From an uncultured Peptococcaceae bacterium (lineage in GTDB: Bacteria; Bacillota; Peptococcia; Peptococcales; Peptococcaceae): a DNA stretch of 44,191 bases. The translations under genes were made by a program, and so were the position numbers. Position 1 is the stretch's first letter; each line of letters starts with the position of its first letter. This document shows positions 7,613 to 14,276 of this stretch, in pieces. The stretch is from NCBI GenBank assembly GCA_902492275.1, contig CABUKW010000009.1, positions 1 to 44,191 of the forward strand. The letters run 5' to 3'. The notes below the pieces were generated by a model. That model ran no database searches. It saw only the letters and a program-made list of their open reading frames with translations, and was not told the origin of the DNA.

Positions 7613-7957
7613 TCAGCTTCTGGTCAACTCGGCAGCGGCAGTAAAGCCCATCTGCCCGCAAAGTACATGCAGTACCTCCTGCATAGCAGCCTCCACAGCA
7701 GCCACGTCACCGGTAATCACCAAACTGCCGTTAAACCGGTCTACCAAACCCAAATCAACATCAGCAGCCTTAGAAGCCACATCGGCGGCAATCATCGCCG
7801 CTTCCGTCGGCGTAATGGTAAAGATGCCAATTGCACCCTCCGCGTCTACCAAGCCCAGCTTCATATAAAGCGAAGGCACCGGACTGGGAATGAGGTGCGC
7901 CAAAGTCACCTGCTTACCAGGCACATACTCTTGAATAATACGCTGCTTTTCTTCCAT
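7613..7957 (-). CDS. eutS: Circularly permuted BMC shell protein EutS/PduU
   Basis: This 114-residue protein closely follows EutS: RIIQEYVPGKQVTLAHLIPSP at the N-terminus, GAIGIFTITPTEAAMIAADVASKAADV in the middle, and DRFNGSLVITGDVAAVEAAM. EutS/PduU proteins are permuted BMC hexamers with an N-terminal beta-barrel that plugs the pore. It is the first gene of the shell operon; AGGTGAG lies 8 bases ahead of the ATG, and a sigma-A promoter sits about 240 bases upstream. The stop TGA overlaps the eutP ribosome site. Confidence 0.96.
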   Translation of the reverse strand: MEEKQRIIQEYVPGKQVTLAHLIPSPVPSLYMKLGLVDAEGAIGIFTITPTEAAMIAADVASKAADVDLGLVDRFNGSLVITGDVAAVEAAMQEVLHVLCGQMGFTAAAELTRS

Positions 7958-8197
7958 CGTTTCAACTCACCTGCAATTCAGAATTTACAGACAGCCGCCG
8001 GTTTACCGCAGCAATCGTACAAAAAACTGCAGCGCTTGCCTGTAGATTGTCTCTTTTATTTTAACAGACTCTGTCCCATTCTGACACAACCAAAATGCGA
8101 TAACCGGTATCCGGTGAAGAAATAGAATGGCTTGTGGAAAATTGCCTGATAAACGGCTCTATGGCAACATGCTTGCATGGTACAATACTATAAATTT

Positions 8198-8226
8198 ATT
8201 ATATTTCAAGTATACTTCCTGAGCAA
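8198..8226 (-). promoter_or_regulatory. Promoter for the eut operon, with palindrome in the spacer
   Basis: On the minus strand there is TTGCTC, 17 bases, then a perfect TATAAT (8198-8203). The palindrome AAGTATACTT (8208-8217) lies between the two boxes and could be an operator. The resulting leader of about 230 bases before eutS holds two small inverted repeats (8169-8180 CATGC-TT-GCATG, 8103-8115 ACCGG-TAT-CCGGT). I saw neither a cobalamin riboswitch nor the two-hairpin ANTAR target usual in Firmicutes eut leaders. Confidence 0.55.
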
Positions 8227-8384
8227 GTCTTTTGCAATTTATTCTTTGCCACTTCTAGTTGTATCAATGCTTTATTTTCAACTTTTCCGTTCAGGATAAT
8301 TCTGGAGCATGCTTTTCCTTGTGCTGCAGCAATTCCTCCCCTTTTTCACGCCGAAATTCGGCGGTTTTTCGGTGCGTCGGCGAT

Positions 8385-8412
8385 ACAAAAAAGCGGCTGC
8401 CAGCACCGCTTT
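8385..8412 (-). terminator. Intrinsic terminator after the LysR gene
   Basis: Read on the minus strand, AAAGCGG and CCGCTTT form a stem around a 9-base loop and run into six or more T residues. It lies 70 bases past the lysR stop, so it separates lysR from the eutS promoter. Confidence 0.75.
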
Positions 8413-8482
8413 CTGTCATATTGTATACCGACTTGTTCAATATTGCACAACCCAAAAGGATATGCTATAATCCTACTGTATT

Positions 8483-9385
8483 TTACAGATACTCGTTAAA
8501 TACATGAATAAAGGCTCGGGCCAGCGACAACTGATTTTTATCCATCTTTTTATTCAGCGCAGCATAAATGGTAAAGGTCGCCTGCTTATCCTTAATGGGG
8601 ATATGCACCAGCGTCGGGAACACATTGCGTTCCAGATAGGGTGGAAAACTGTACATAATGGCTGTATCATTGCGCAGAATTTCTTCGCACAGCTTATAGT
8701 TATTGGTGGATAAAGCCACCTTGGTATGTCCCAGCTTTTGAAAAGCATGAACGCCGCCGGTGCCGCCAATCTCATACACCACAAAGGGATAATGGGCCAC
8801 TGTGCTGACCGAAAGCGATTTATGGTCCGCCAGCGGATGTCCAGCCGAGACAGCTACATAAATCGGGTACTGCTTCATAGGAATCAGCTCAATCTCGTCG
8901 GGGATATTGTCAAAAAATTCAGTAATCAGCGGCGATACGCACAACAAGCCCAATTCCTGATGGGTTAAGCATCGTTCCAAAATCTGATCCCGATAGCGTT
9001 CCGCCGTAAATAAATTTACTTCTGGATAATGGGATATAAAATCCTTAAACGCCACAGGAAGAACAGAGATATTCAACATAGGCGACAAGTTGACATTCAG
9101 ATTGCCATGCAGCGAAGTATCGGCATGCTGTTTTAAATTTAATTCCCGTTCCAGCTTATTTAAACGGCTGATAATATCCTGGGCGGCGCTGAGCACCTTC
9201 TCACCGTCAGCAGTCAGACGAATTCCTTTCTTGGTGCGGTCCAGCAAATGACAATTCATTTCATTTTCCAGACTTTTCAGTGATTTGTTTAGGCTTTGCT
9301 GTGTAACATGCAGTTTTTTAGACGCAGAATTAATCGAGCCGGATTTGGCAACCTCCACTAATGCGGCTAGCTGATCGATGCGCAT
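8483..9385 (-). CDS. LysR-family transcriptional regulator
   Basis: A 300-residue LysR-type regulator: N-terminal winged helix with SGSINSASKKLHVTQQSLNK and the LysR signature LDRTKKGIRLTADG, a linker helix, then a periplasmic-binding-like effector domain (about 93-295). The ATG at 9385 follows AAGGAGG by 8 bases. It stands directly upstream of, and parallel to, the eut shell operon. Firmicutes usually control eut through EutV/EutW antitermination and enterics through EutR, so this gene may replace them; alternatively it controls the divergent TauE-like permease gene 198 bases away. The effector is unknown. Confidence 0.9.
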   Translation of the reverse strand: MRIDQLAALVEVAKSGSINSASKKLHVTQQSLNKSLKSLENEMNCHLLDRTKKGIRLTADGEKVLSAAQDIISRLNKLERELNLKQHADTSLHGNLNVNLSPMLNISVLPVAFKDFISHYPEVNLFTAERYRDQILERCLTHQELGLLCVSPLITEFFDNIPDEIELIPMKQYPIYVAVSAGHPLADHKSLSVSTVAHYPFVVYEIGGTGGVHAFQKLGHTKVALSTNNYKLCEEILRNDTAIMYSFPPYLERNVFPTLVHIPIKDKQATFTIYAALNKKMDKNQLSLARAFIHVFNEYL

Positions 9386-9583
9386 AACGTGTTCCTCCTT
9401 TTCTGAAAGCTGAGCAATACAAGTAAATGCACCGGCTAAAACAGCAGGCGCCGTTCTTTCAGCGAATTCATAGAATATCAGTATAAATTAAAATCATTAT
9501 ATGTATTTTAGTATAGCACTTCTTTCTTTCAGATACAAGAGTGCACCCATTAATCAATTTTTTTCCAAGGGAGTCTTCCTGTC

Positions 9584-10303
9584 ATGTCCATTGCTATTCT
9601 TTTATTGGTCACCTTTATCGCCACCGCCATTCACACCTCCACCAGCTTTGGCTTTGGTATCATCACCATTATGGTATTTCCGTTGCTGATGCCTACCTAT
9701 TCCTGCGCCACAGTATGTGTGACGGTGCTTACACTGGCCTTTACCGCCATCAATGCCATCCGTATGCATAAGGAAATCGTGTGGAAGTGGATTGTGCCGA
9801 CCTTTATCAGCTATTTTATCGCCAGTTGCTTCGCTGTGCGGCTGCTGAGTACAGTGGAGGACGGCTCTATCAAAAAAGTGCTGGGCGTTGTGCTGATTTT
9901 GCTGAGCCTGTATTTTATCTTCTTTCAGAAAAAAATCCGCATCCAGCCCACCAAACGCAACGGCTTTATTGCCGGCGCTTTAAGCGGCACCTTAGAGAGC
10001 CTGTTCTGCGTCGGTGGGCCTCCAATCGTGCTGTATCTGCTCACTGTCAGCAACGACGTGCGCCGCTATACCGCCAGCGTACAGGCTTGGTTTGCCGTTA
10101 CCGAAATCTTCCTGCTGGCTATCCGTTACATGAATGGCCTGGTTACACCAGCCGCCGTCCATTACTCCGCCATCGGCCTGCTGGCCATCCCGCCGGGCAT
10201 TTATCTGGGCAACAAACTGCTGAACCACATGAATCCCCAGCGGTTGAAGAATATCGTATACGCCATCATGCTGATTTACGGCTTTATCCTGATTATACGA
10301 TGA
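9584..10303 (+). CDS. TauE/SafE-family membrane permease
   Basis: A 239-residue integral membrane protein with about seven to eight hydrophobic segments. The duplicated TauE/SafE motif appears as HTSTSFGFGIITIM near residue 17 and SGTLESLFCVGGPPIVLYLL near 135, with LLAIPPGIYLGNKLL near the end. This family exports or imports small sulfur or carboxylate anions (sulfoacetate, sulfite, taurine-related compounds); the substrate cannot be read from sequence. AAGGGAG about 10 bases before the ATG supports the start. It is divergent from lysR and ends in a strong terminator. Confidence 0.85.
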   Translation: MSIAILLLVTFIATAIHTSTSFGFGIITIMVFPLLMPTYSCATVCVTVLTLAFTAINAIRMHKEIVWKWIVPTFISYFIASCFAVRLLSTVEDGSIKKVLGVVLILLSLYFIFFQKKIRIQPTKRNGFIAGALSGTLESLFCVGGPPIVLYLLTVSNDVRRYTASVQAWFAVTEIFLLAIRYMNGLVTPAAVHYSAIGLLAIPPGIYLGNKLLNHMNPQRLKNIVYAIMLIYGFILIIR

Positions 10304-10308
10304 AATAG

Positions 10309-10349
10309 AAAGGTGTCCCAACGTCAATCGACGAAAAGGACACCTTTTT
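10309..10349 (+). terminator. Intrinsic terminator after the TauE-like gene (possibly bidirectional)
   Basis: A 10-bp perfect stem AAAGGTGTCC / GGACACCTTT encloses a loop that itself contains CGTC...GACG, and is followed by TTTTTC on the plus strand. It also abuts the end of the Crp remnant on the minus strand. Confidence 0.88.
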
Positions 10350-10789
10350 CATAATTGCTCCATATATGCTGCATTTAAAATCACTAATTTCGTTCTATCC
10401 TTTTGAATAATACCAGCTTCCTGCAGTTCCTTCATAACATTTGTCACCGACACCCTGTTAATCCCCAGAAACTTAGCAATATCATAATGGGACAGCTTCC
10501 CTTCATAGACATACCGTCCCATTTCATCCAGCCTGCCAAACTTCTCTGCATAGCCATAAAGGAATTTACAAATACGATAGTGCGGATCCTTCACCAGGCT
10601 TTCTGTCACCTGTGCATTTAAAGATTTCATACGGTTACAAAACCATTGTATCAGCTCGCGAATCACCTGCTCGTCCTTCAACAGTACTTTATACACCATT
10701 TCTTCATCGAACAGATAGCATTCGCAATCCTCAATGGCTACAAATCGTCCACTATTTATAGTAATTATCTTACCATTGCAGCCGATTTT
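10349..10789 (-). pseudogene. Truncated Crp/Fnr-family regulator (C-terminal part only)
   Basis: The open frame encodes the end of a Crp/Fnr protein: the C-terminal part of the sensor domain (GRFVAIEDCECYLFDEEMVY), the dimer helix, and an intact winged helix with LSHYDIAKFLGINRVSVTNVMKELQEAGII. The reading frame is closed by a stop at 10790-10792, so most of the cyclic-nucleotide-type domain is missing and no N-terminal half is visible upstream. The only ATG with following coding sense is at 10699 (116 residues), without a convincing ribosome site. It is most likely a decayed gene; a short DNA-binding product from 10699 cannot be excluded. Confidence 0.62.
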
Positions 10790-10976
10790 TTATAGTACTT
10801 TCGCTTTTCTTGATCATACATCCATCAACTTTCTCCACACACCCTTGCAAAAAACATAGCTGCAAAGTGAAATCCACGAAAGTCTATTGGTTGAGCAGAG
10901 AACCAGCATTTCCTTTGTATTGTCCACCCCACTATTAGAGCTACCAATACAGAAATCACTGAAAAAAGCAAAAAAA

Positions 10977-11016
10977 TAGAGCAGAAAATGTTTCACGTGA
11001 AACATTTTCTGCTCTA
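10977..11016. promoter_or_regulatory. parS site inside a 40-bp perfect palindrome
   Basis: The centre, 10989-11004, is TGTTTCACGTGAAACA, the exact 16-bp ParB-binding parS sequence of Bacillus and many other bacteria. Complementarity continues outward to a perfect 20+20 palindrome. On the minus strand it is followed by seven T residues and soon six more, so the same sequence would also form an intrinsic terminator hairpin. parS sites cluster around oriC and load ParB/SMC. Confidence 0.9.
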
Positions 11017-11049
11017 AACTGCGAACATTTATCTAAATCAACGCACCAT

Positions 11050-11084
11050 AAAAAAGCGATGAGAGGGCGTATCACCTCCCCATC
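11050..11084 (-). terminator. Probable terminator downstream of the UPF0158 gene
   Basis: On the minus strand GATGGGGAGG pairs with CCCTCTCATC (two G-U pairs, one mismatch) around a 7-base loop and is followed by GC and six T residues. It lies about 145 bases after the UPF0158 stop. The 145 bases between show no gene. Confidence 0.5.
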
Positions 11085-11227
11085 TGCTATGGCTAACGCC
11101 TATCATATATCATTGCATAACCAACCGTTAGACAACATTTGGACAGGCACTCGACAATTCACAGACACCTTATAAAACAAACCCAACTGGCCTGCGGCCA
11201 TCAGACAATTGTTTTTTCGAAGCGCGC

Positions 11228-11674
11228 CTATTTTTCTTTATTTTCCCGATAGGTATAAGGGATTTCGTTGTCCTCGCACCATTCCTTTGCTATATCGCAA
11301 AAAGTCAAGAAACGGTAATTATAATACACTTCTGCAATTCGCAAGCGTACGATTTCATCCTTAAAGCGGCGATATGCCTTCGGCCTGTGCAGCACATCCA
11401 GAAGCCTGTCCTGCTGGGTTTTCACCGGTAGTGTCTCTGCGAACTTCCTCATAATATGCCATTCATGGATGTCGTATTGATTCGGTAACCGCACATAGCA
11501 ATCTGCAAATTCTATTTTTTCTGCCAGTTCTTCATCCGTCTCCACCCATGTGCCATCTGACAACGCAACGAACTCCCCTGTTTCCACATTAAGGTACTGC
11601 TCCCAGCTATCCATACAGCCTTCCAGCTGCTCTGCAATCGTTTCTATACATACCTGCACTTTTTCAGTTTCCAT
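11228..11674 (-). CDS. UPF0158 family protein
   Basis: This 148-residue acidic protein matches the UPF0158 pattern: QYLNVETGEFVALSD near residue 30, an acidic middle, RLPNQYDIHEWHIMRKFAETL near 68, and AYRRFKDEIVR...YYNYRFLTFCDIAKEWCEDNEIPY at the C-terminus. The function of the family is unknown. The start is the ATG at 11674, with GGTGGG 6 bases upstream; the open frame extends further upstream without a better signal. It appears to be a single-gene unit. Confidence 0.82.
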   Translation of the reverse strand: METEKVQVCIETIAEQLEGCMDSWEQYLNVETGEFVALSDGTWVETDEELAEKIEFADCYVRLPNQYDIHEWHIMRKFAETLPVKTQQDRLLDVLHRPKAYRRFKDEIVRLRIAEVYYNYRFLTFCDIAKEWCEDNEIPYTYRENKEK

Positions 11675-12151
11675 AGTTATCCCACCAACTCCCTCAATAA
11701 TTCCTGTATTCATAAAAAAACAAAGCTCAAATATCAAATACACAGAATGCAATTACCTAATGATAACAACACGCTCTGCTCTTTTATAGGTTTCCTAATC
11801 TATGCTATCATTGCTCCAACAGCTTCCAGCACAAAAAACGCGCTAGTAGCAACGGCCCCTGCAGTAGGGACAAGGTCCTCTTTCCCCTTCTATGGTTTCA
11901 GAATCCTCGCTACCTTTGCCCAAATTCCGACTTTAGATGGAAAAATCTGCAGGATGTCTGCAAAGCTGGACGCAGTCCATAGCGGTGCAGACAGACAAAG
12001 ATTTGTCCAGATAACGGAGGGATGGGGCAAAGGGTAGCAAAAAACCGAAATGGTAACAAAAGAAATCCAAAACGACAGCATATAAAATCAATCATACAAA
12101 AGGCCAAAAAATCAAAAACAATGAAAGCTTATCCTCGTCATAGGCATCAGA
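11675..12151. other. Gene-poor spacer
   Basis: About 480 bases between the UPF0158 gene and the palindromic element. Open frames here are short, lack ribosome sites and do not resemble known proteins. I see no RNA gene. The piece around 11935-12035 (TCTGCAGGATGTCTGC, then a G-rich end) looks like degenerate coding or repeat-derived sequence but cannot be assigned. Confidence 0.4.
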
Positions 12152-12254
12152 AAATTTCCGTAGAGCAAGGCGGCTTTGCAAACGGCGACGCGAGGCTATA
12201 CATGCGAGTATGCGAGCTAGCCGTTTGCAAAACAACGTAGCTATACGGAAATTT
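12152..12254. repeat. Large imperfect palindromic element
   Basis: Nested inverted repeats span 103 bases: outer arms AAATTTCCGTA (12152-12162) and TACGGAAATTT (12244-12254), inner arms TTTGCAAACGGC (12175-12186) and GCCGTTTGCAAA (12220-12231), and a centre rich in ATGCGAG-type repeats. It could fold into a long hairpin on either strand. It lies just downstream of rsmE (minus strand). It resembles a mobile palindromic repeat or a structured RNA; no other copy is in the window. Confidence 0.7.
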
Positions 12255-12264
12255 AATATGCCCT

Positions 12265-13011
12265 TTAGCCTAGTTCATCAAACTGATAGAGTACCACCCC
12301 TACCCCCACCATAGCTGCTGTTTCGGTACGCAGGATACGTTTGCCTAAGCTGGCACTGACGGCGCCTGCTTGGCGCAGTTGTTCTACTTCTTCGGCCGAC
12401 AGGCCGCCTTCGGGGCCGACAATCAAGTTGATTTTCTGCGGCTGTTGGGGCAGTTGTTGTAAGAGCTGCTTGAGTCCCTGGGTCTGCTCATCTTCCCAAA
12501 AGATAATGGTAAGACCGTCGTCCTGCTGAATGCGCTGCAAAAAAGACTTCCACTGCAAATAGGAGCCGACGGTGGGCACCTGCACCCGTTTGGATTGCTG
12601 GCTGGCTTCCTGGGCGATTTTTTGCCACCGCTCTGCTTTTTTGGCGGCTTTGCCGCTATCTAACCGCACCACGGAACGGCTGGTTTCGACGGGAATGATA
12701 GCGCTGACACCCAGCTCAGTGCATTTTTGAATAATCAGCTCCAGCTTGTCGCCTTTGGGCATACCCTGATACAGCACCACCTGCACAACGGTTTCCTGCT
12801 GGTTTTCCATGCGCTGTAAAATAACGCCGTTGATAGCATTTTTGCTGAATTGCTGCAATTCCACCACATAGGCTGCACCATCGCCGGTGCAGACCGTCAC
12901 CTGCTCACCGGCGGTGAGCCGCAGTACATTGCCCATGTGATGAGCCAATTCGCCGTCAAAGGAAATGGTATTGCCTTGCACCGCTTCCGGCGCTACAAAG
13001 AAACGTCTCAT
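12265..13011 (-). CDS. rsmE: 16S rRNA (uracil-1498-N3)-methyltransferase RsmE
   Basis: This 248-residue SPOUT-class enzyme methylates U1498 of 16S rRNA. It begins MRRFFVAPEA, has an N-terminal PUA-like part (HHMGNVLRLTAGEQV), and carries the SAM-binding knot LIVGPEGGLSAEEVEQLRQ (about 197) and SLGKRILRTETAA (about 224), both hallmarks of RsmE. It starts 2 bases after the prmA stop, with GAGGG as ribosome site. prmA-rsmE is a common conserved pair in Bacillota. Confidence 0.96.
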   Translation of the reverse strand: MRRFFVAPEAVQGNTISFDGELAHHMGNVLRLTAGEQVTVCTGDGAAYVVELQQFSKNAINGVILQRMENQQETVVQVVLYQGMPKGDKLELIIQKCTELGVSAIIPVETSRSVVRLDSGKAAKKAERWQKIAQEASQQSKRVQVPTVGSYLQWKSFLQRIQQDDGLTIIFWEDEQTQGLKQLLQQLPQQPQKINLIVGPEGGLSAEEVEQLRQAGAVSASLGKRILRTETAAMVGVGVVLYQFDELG

Positions 13012-13013
13012 GG

Positions 13014-13952
13014 CTAGCCCTCATAGCGGGCGGCAATGGCCACCCAGCCGACGCTTTCTCGCACTTCAACAATGGCAAAGCCGTTCTGGGCCAATGCGGC
13101 CAGCACATCGTCCTTGCGGGTATCAATGATGCCGGAGGAAATAAATAATTTGGGGCCTTTTAGATAATCCCTGGCCGCTGGCGTCAGGCGGATAATGATG
13201 TCAGCGATGATATTGGCTACCATAATATCGGCTTGTCCTTTGGCCTGGGCCAGCAAATCGCTCTGACAAACGGAAACGGTATCCTGCAGATTATTAAGCG
13301 CTACGTTTTCCGTGGCGGCAGATACTGCTACCGTATCGTAATCCATGGCCTGCACCGAGGCTGCGCCTAACAATCCTGCCTGCACTGCCAAAATGCCGCT
13401 GCCGGTGCCTACGTCCATCACGTCCATACCGGGCTGCACATAATCCTCCAGCATCTGCAGACACAGGGCTGTGGTGGCGTGGTTGCCGGTGCCGAAAGCC
13501 ATGCCGGGATCGATTTCAATGACCAAATCGCCGTCTTGCTTGTCATATTGCTCCCAAGTGGGCTTGATGACTGTCTTTTTGCCGATGCGTTCCGGTTTAA
13601 AATAGACCTTCCAGGCGTTGGCCCAATCTTCCTCCTGCACGGGCTTGTAGGTCATGCGGGTGGGCGCTAAATCCATACGGGTTTCAATTTCGTTCAGCTC
13701 GATAATAATTTGCTCAATGCGGTTCATCAGGTTTTCATCCTGCGGCAAATAGGATTTGATATAGATTTCCTTGCGATGCAGCAATTCGTCGCTGAATTCG
13801 TGGGCGTCCCACTGCCCGCTTTCAGCGTAATCGACGATAGCCTGCGGATCCTCAATCATCACGCCGCCGGTGCCCATTTCTGTCAGCATATTGGAGATGC
13901 CCTCCACCGCGTTGCGGTCCTGCACTTCCATTTTTATTTCAATCCAATCCAT
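13014..13952 (-). CDS. prmA: Ribosomal protein L11 methyltransferase PrmA
   Basis: The 312-residue protein trimethylates ribosomal protein L11. The N-terminal substrate-recognition domain begins MDWIEIKMEVQDRNAVEGISNML, and the class I methyltransferase domain has IDPGMAFGTGNHATTALCL (about 146-164), motif I DVGTGSGILAVQAGLLG (about 179) and the NPPY-equivalent MVANIIADII (about 247). Its ATG lies inside the end of a tiny upstream gene (13939-14040), overlapping by 14 bases, so its translation is probably coupled to that peptide. Confidence 0.96.
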   Translation of the reverse strand: MDWIEIKMEVQDRNAVEGISNMLTEMGTGGVMIEDPQAIVDYAESGQWDAHEFSDELLHRKEIYIKSYLPQDENLMNRIEQIIIELNEIETRMDLAPTRMTYKPVQEEDWANAWKVYFKPERIGKKTVIKPTWEQYDKQDGDLVIEIDPGMAFGTGNHATTALCLQMLEDYVQPGMDVMDVGTGSGILAVQAGLLGAASVQAMDYDTVAVSAATENVALNNLQDTVSVCQSDLLAQAKGQADIMVANIIADIIIRLTPAARDYLKGPKLFISSGIIDTRKDDVLAALAQNGFAIVEVRESVGWVAIAARYEG

Positions 13953-14040
13953 GTCCTTCTTCGTCTCCTTCCCAGAAAGCCTTTCCCCATGCTATGATGG
14001 TACTCAAAAAATCCAGTAATACTGCAATCAGTTCACCCAT
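13939..14040 (-). CDS. 33-residue hydrophobic peptide leading the prmA-rsmE operon
   Basis: The ATG at 14040 is preceded by a strong ribosome site (AAAGGAG, 6-base spacing) and opens a 33-codon frame beginning MGELIAVLLDFLSTIIAWGK and ending in a strongly acidic tail. The first 22 residues would form a short membrane-spanning or amphipathic helix. The stop lies 14 bases inside prmA. A promoter (14099-14127) sits just upstream. I do not recognise the protein. It may be a real small membrane protein or a leader peptide that loads ribosomes onto prmA. Confidence 0.62.
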   Translation of the reverse strand: MGELIAVLLDFLSTIIAWGKAFWEGDEEGHGLD

Positions 14041-14098
14041 GCCGGACTCCTTTCTCTGTTCGTCTGAACAATAATCTTCTGCAATTTTTTCTGCTTCT

Positions 14099-14127
14099 AT
14101 TGTAGCGGTTTCAGCTTTGTTTATCAA
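14099..14127 (-). promoter_or_regulatory. Promoter of the small ORF-prmA-rsmE operon
   Basis: TTGATA, 17 bases, TACAAT on the minus strand (each box one base from consensus), about 60 bases ahead of the 33-residue ORF. Confidence 0.65.
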
Positions 14128-14202
14128 CAGTTTTGTTGCTTTACGGATTTTCCCGCACGCAAATGGCGCTCCTTGGCGCAAGCAGTCCATTCCGCAACGT
14201 AT

Positions 14203-14249
14203 AAAAACAGCCCGGCAAAAGGGATCACCATTTTTGCCAGGCTGTTTTT
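14203..14249 (-). terminator. Intrinsic terminator of the marR-MFS operon
   Basis: Arms AAAAACAGCC-GGCAAAA and TTTTGCC-GGCTGTTTTT pair with one mismatch; the A/T-rich ends make it work in either direction. It lies 28 bases past the MFS stop. Confidence 0.85.
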
Positions 14250-14276
14250 CAATACATCTTTTTCTGTTGTTTTTCT

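Noticed and set aside
7535..8125. Long open frame on the plus strand over eutP and eutS
   Set aside because: Antisense to two clear genes, with no ribosome site and no protein-like sequence.
8225..8265. Sigma-54-like promoter upstream of eutS (TGGCA ... TTGCA on the minus strand)
   Set aside because: The spacing between the GG and GC elements is 13 bases instead of 10, so it cannot serve as a -24/-12 promoter; a sigma-A promoter lies next to it.
8349..8369. Plus-strand terminator-like hairpin (CGCCGAA-A-TTCGGCG then GTTTTTC)
   Set aside because: No plus-strand gene lies upstream and the loop is too short in its full form; the minus-strand terminator 20 bases away explains the site better.
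7958..8480. Possible cobalamin riboswitch or ANTAR two-hairpin leader for the eut operon
   Set aside because: I looked for the B12-box and for paired hairpins with the ANTAR loop bases and found neither; only short unrelated inverted repeats are present.
11747..12037. 96-codon plus-strand open frame in the spacer before rsmE
   Set aside because: No ribosome site, low-complexity composition and no recognisable motif.
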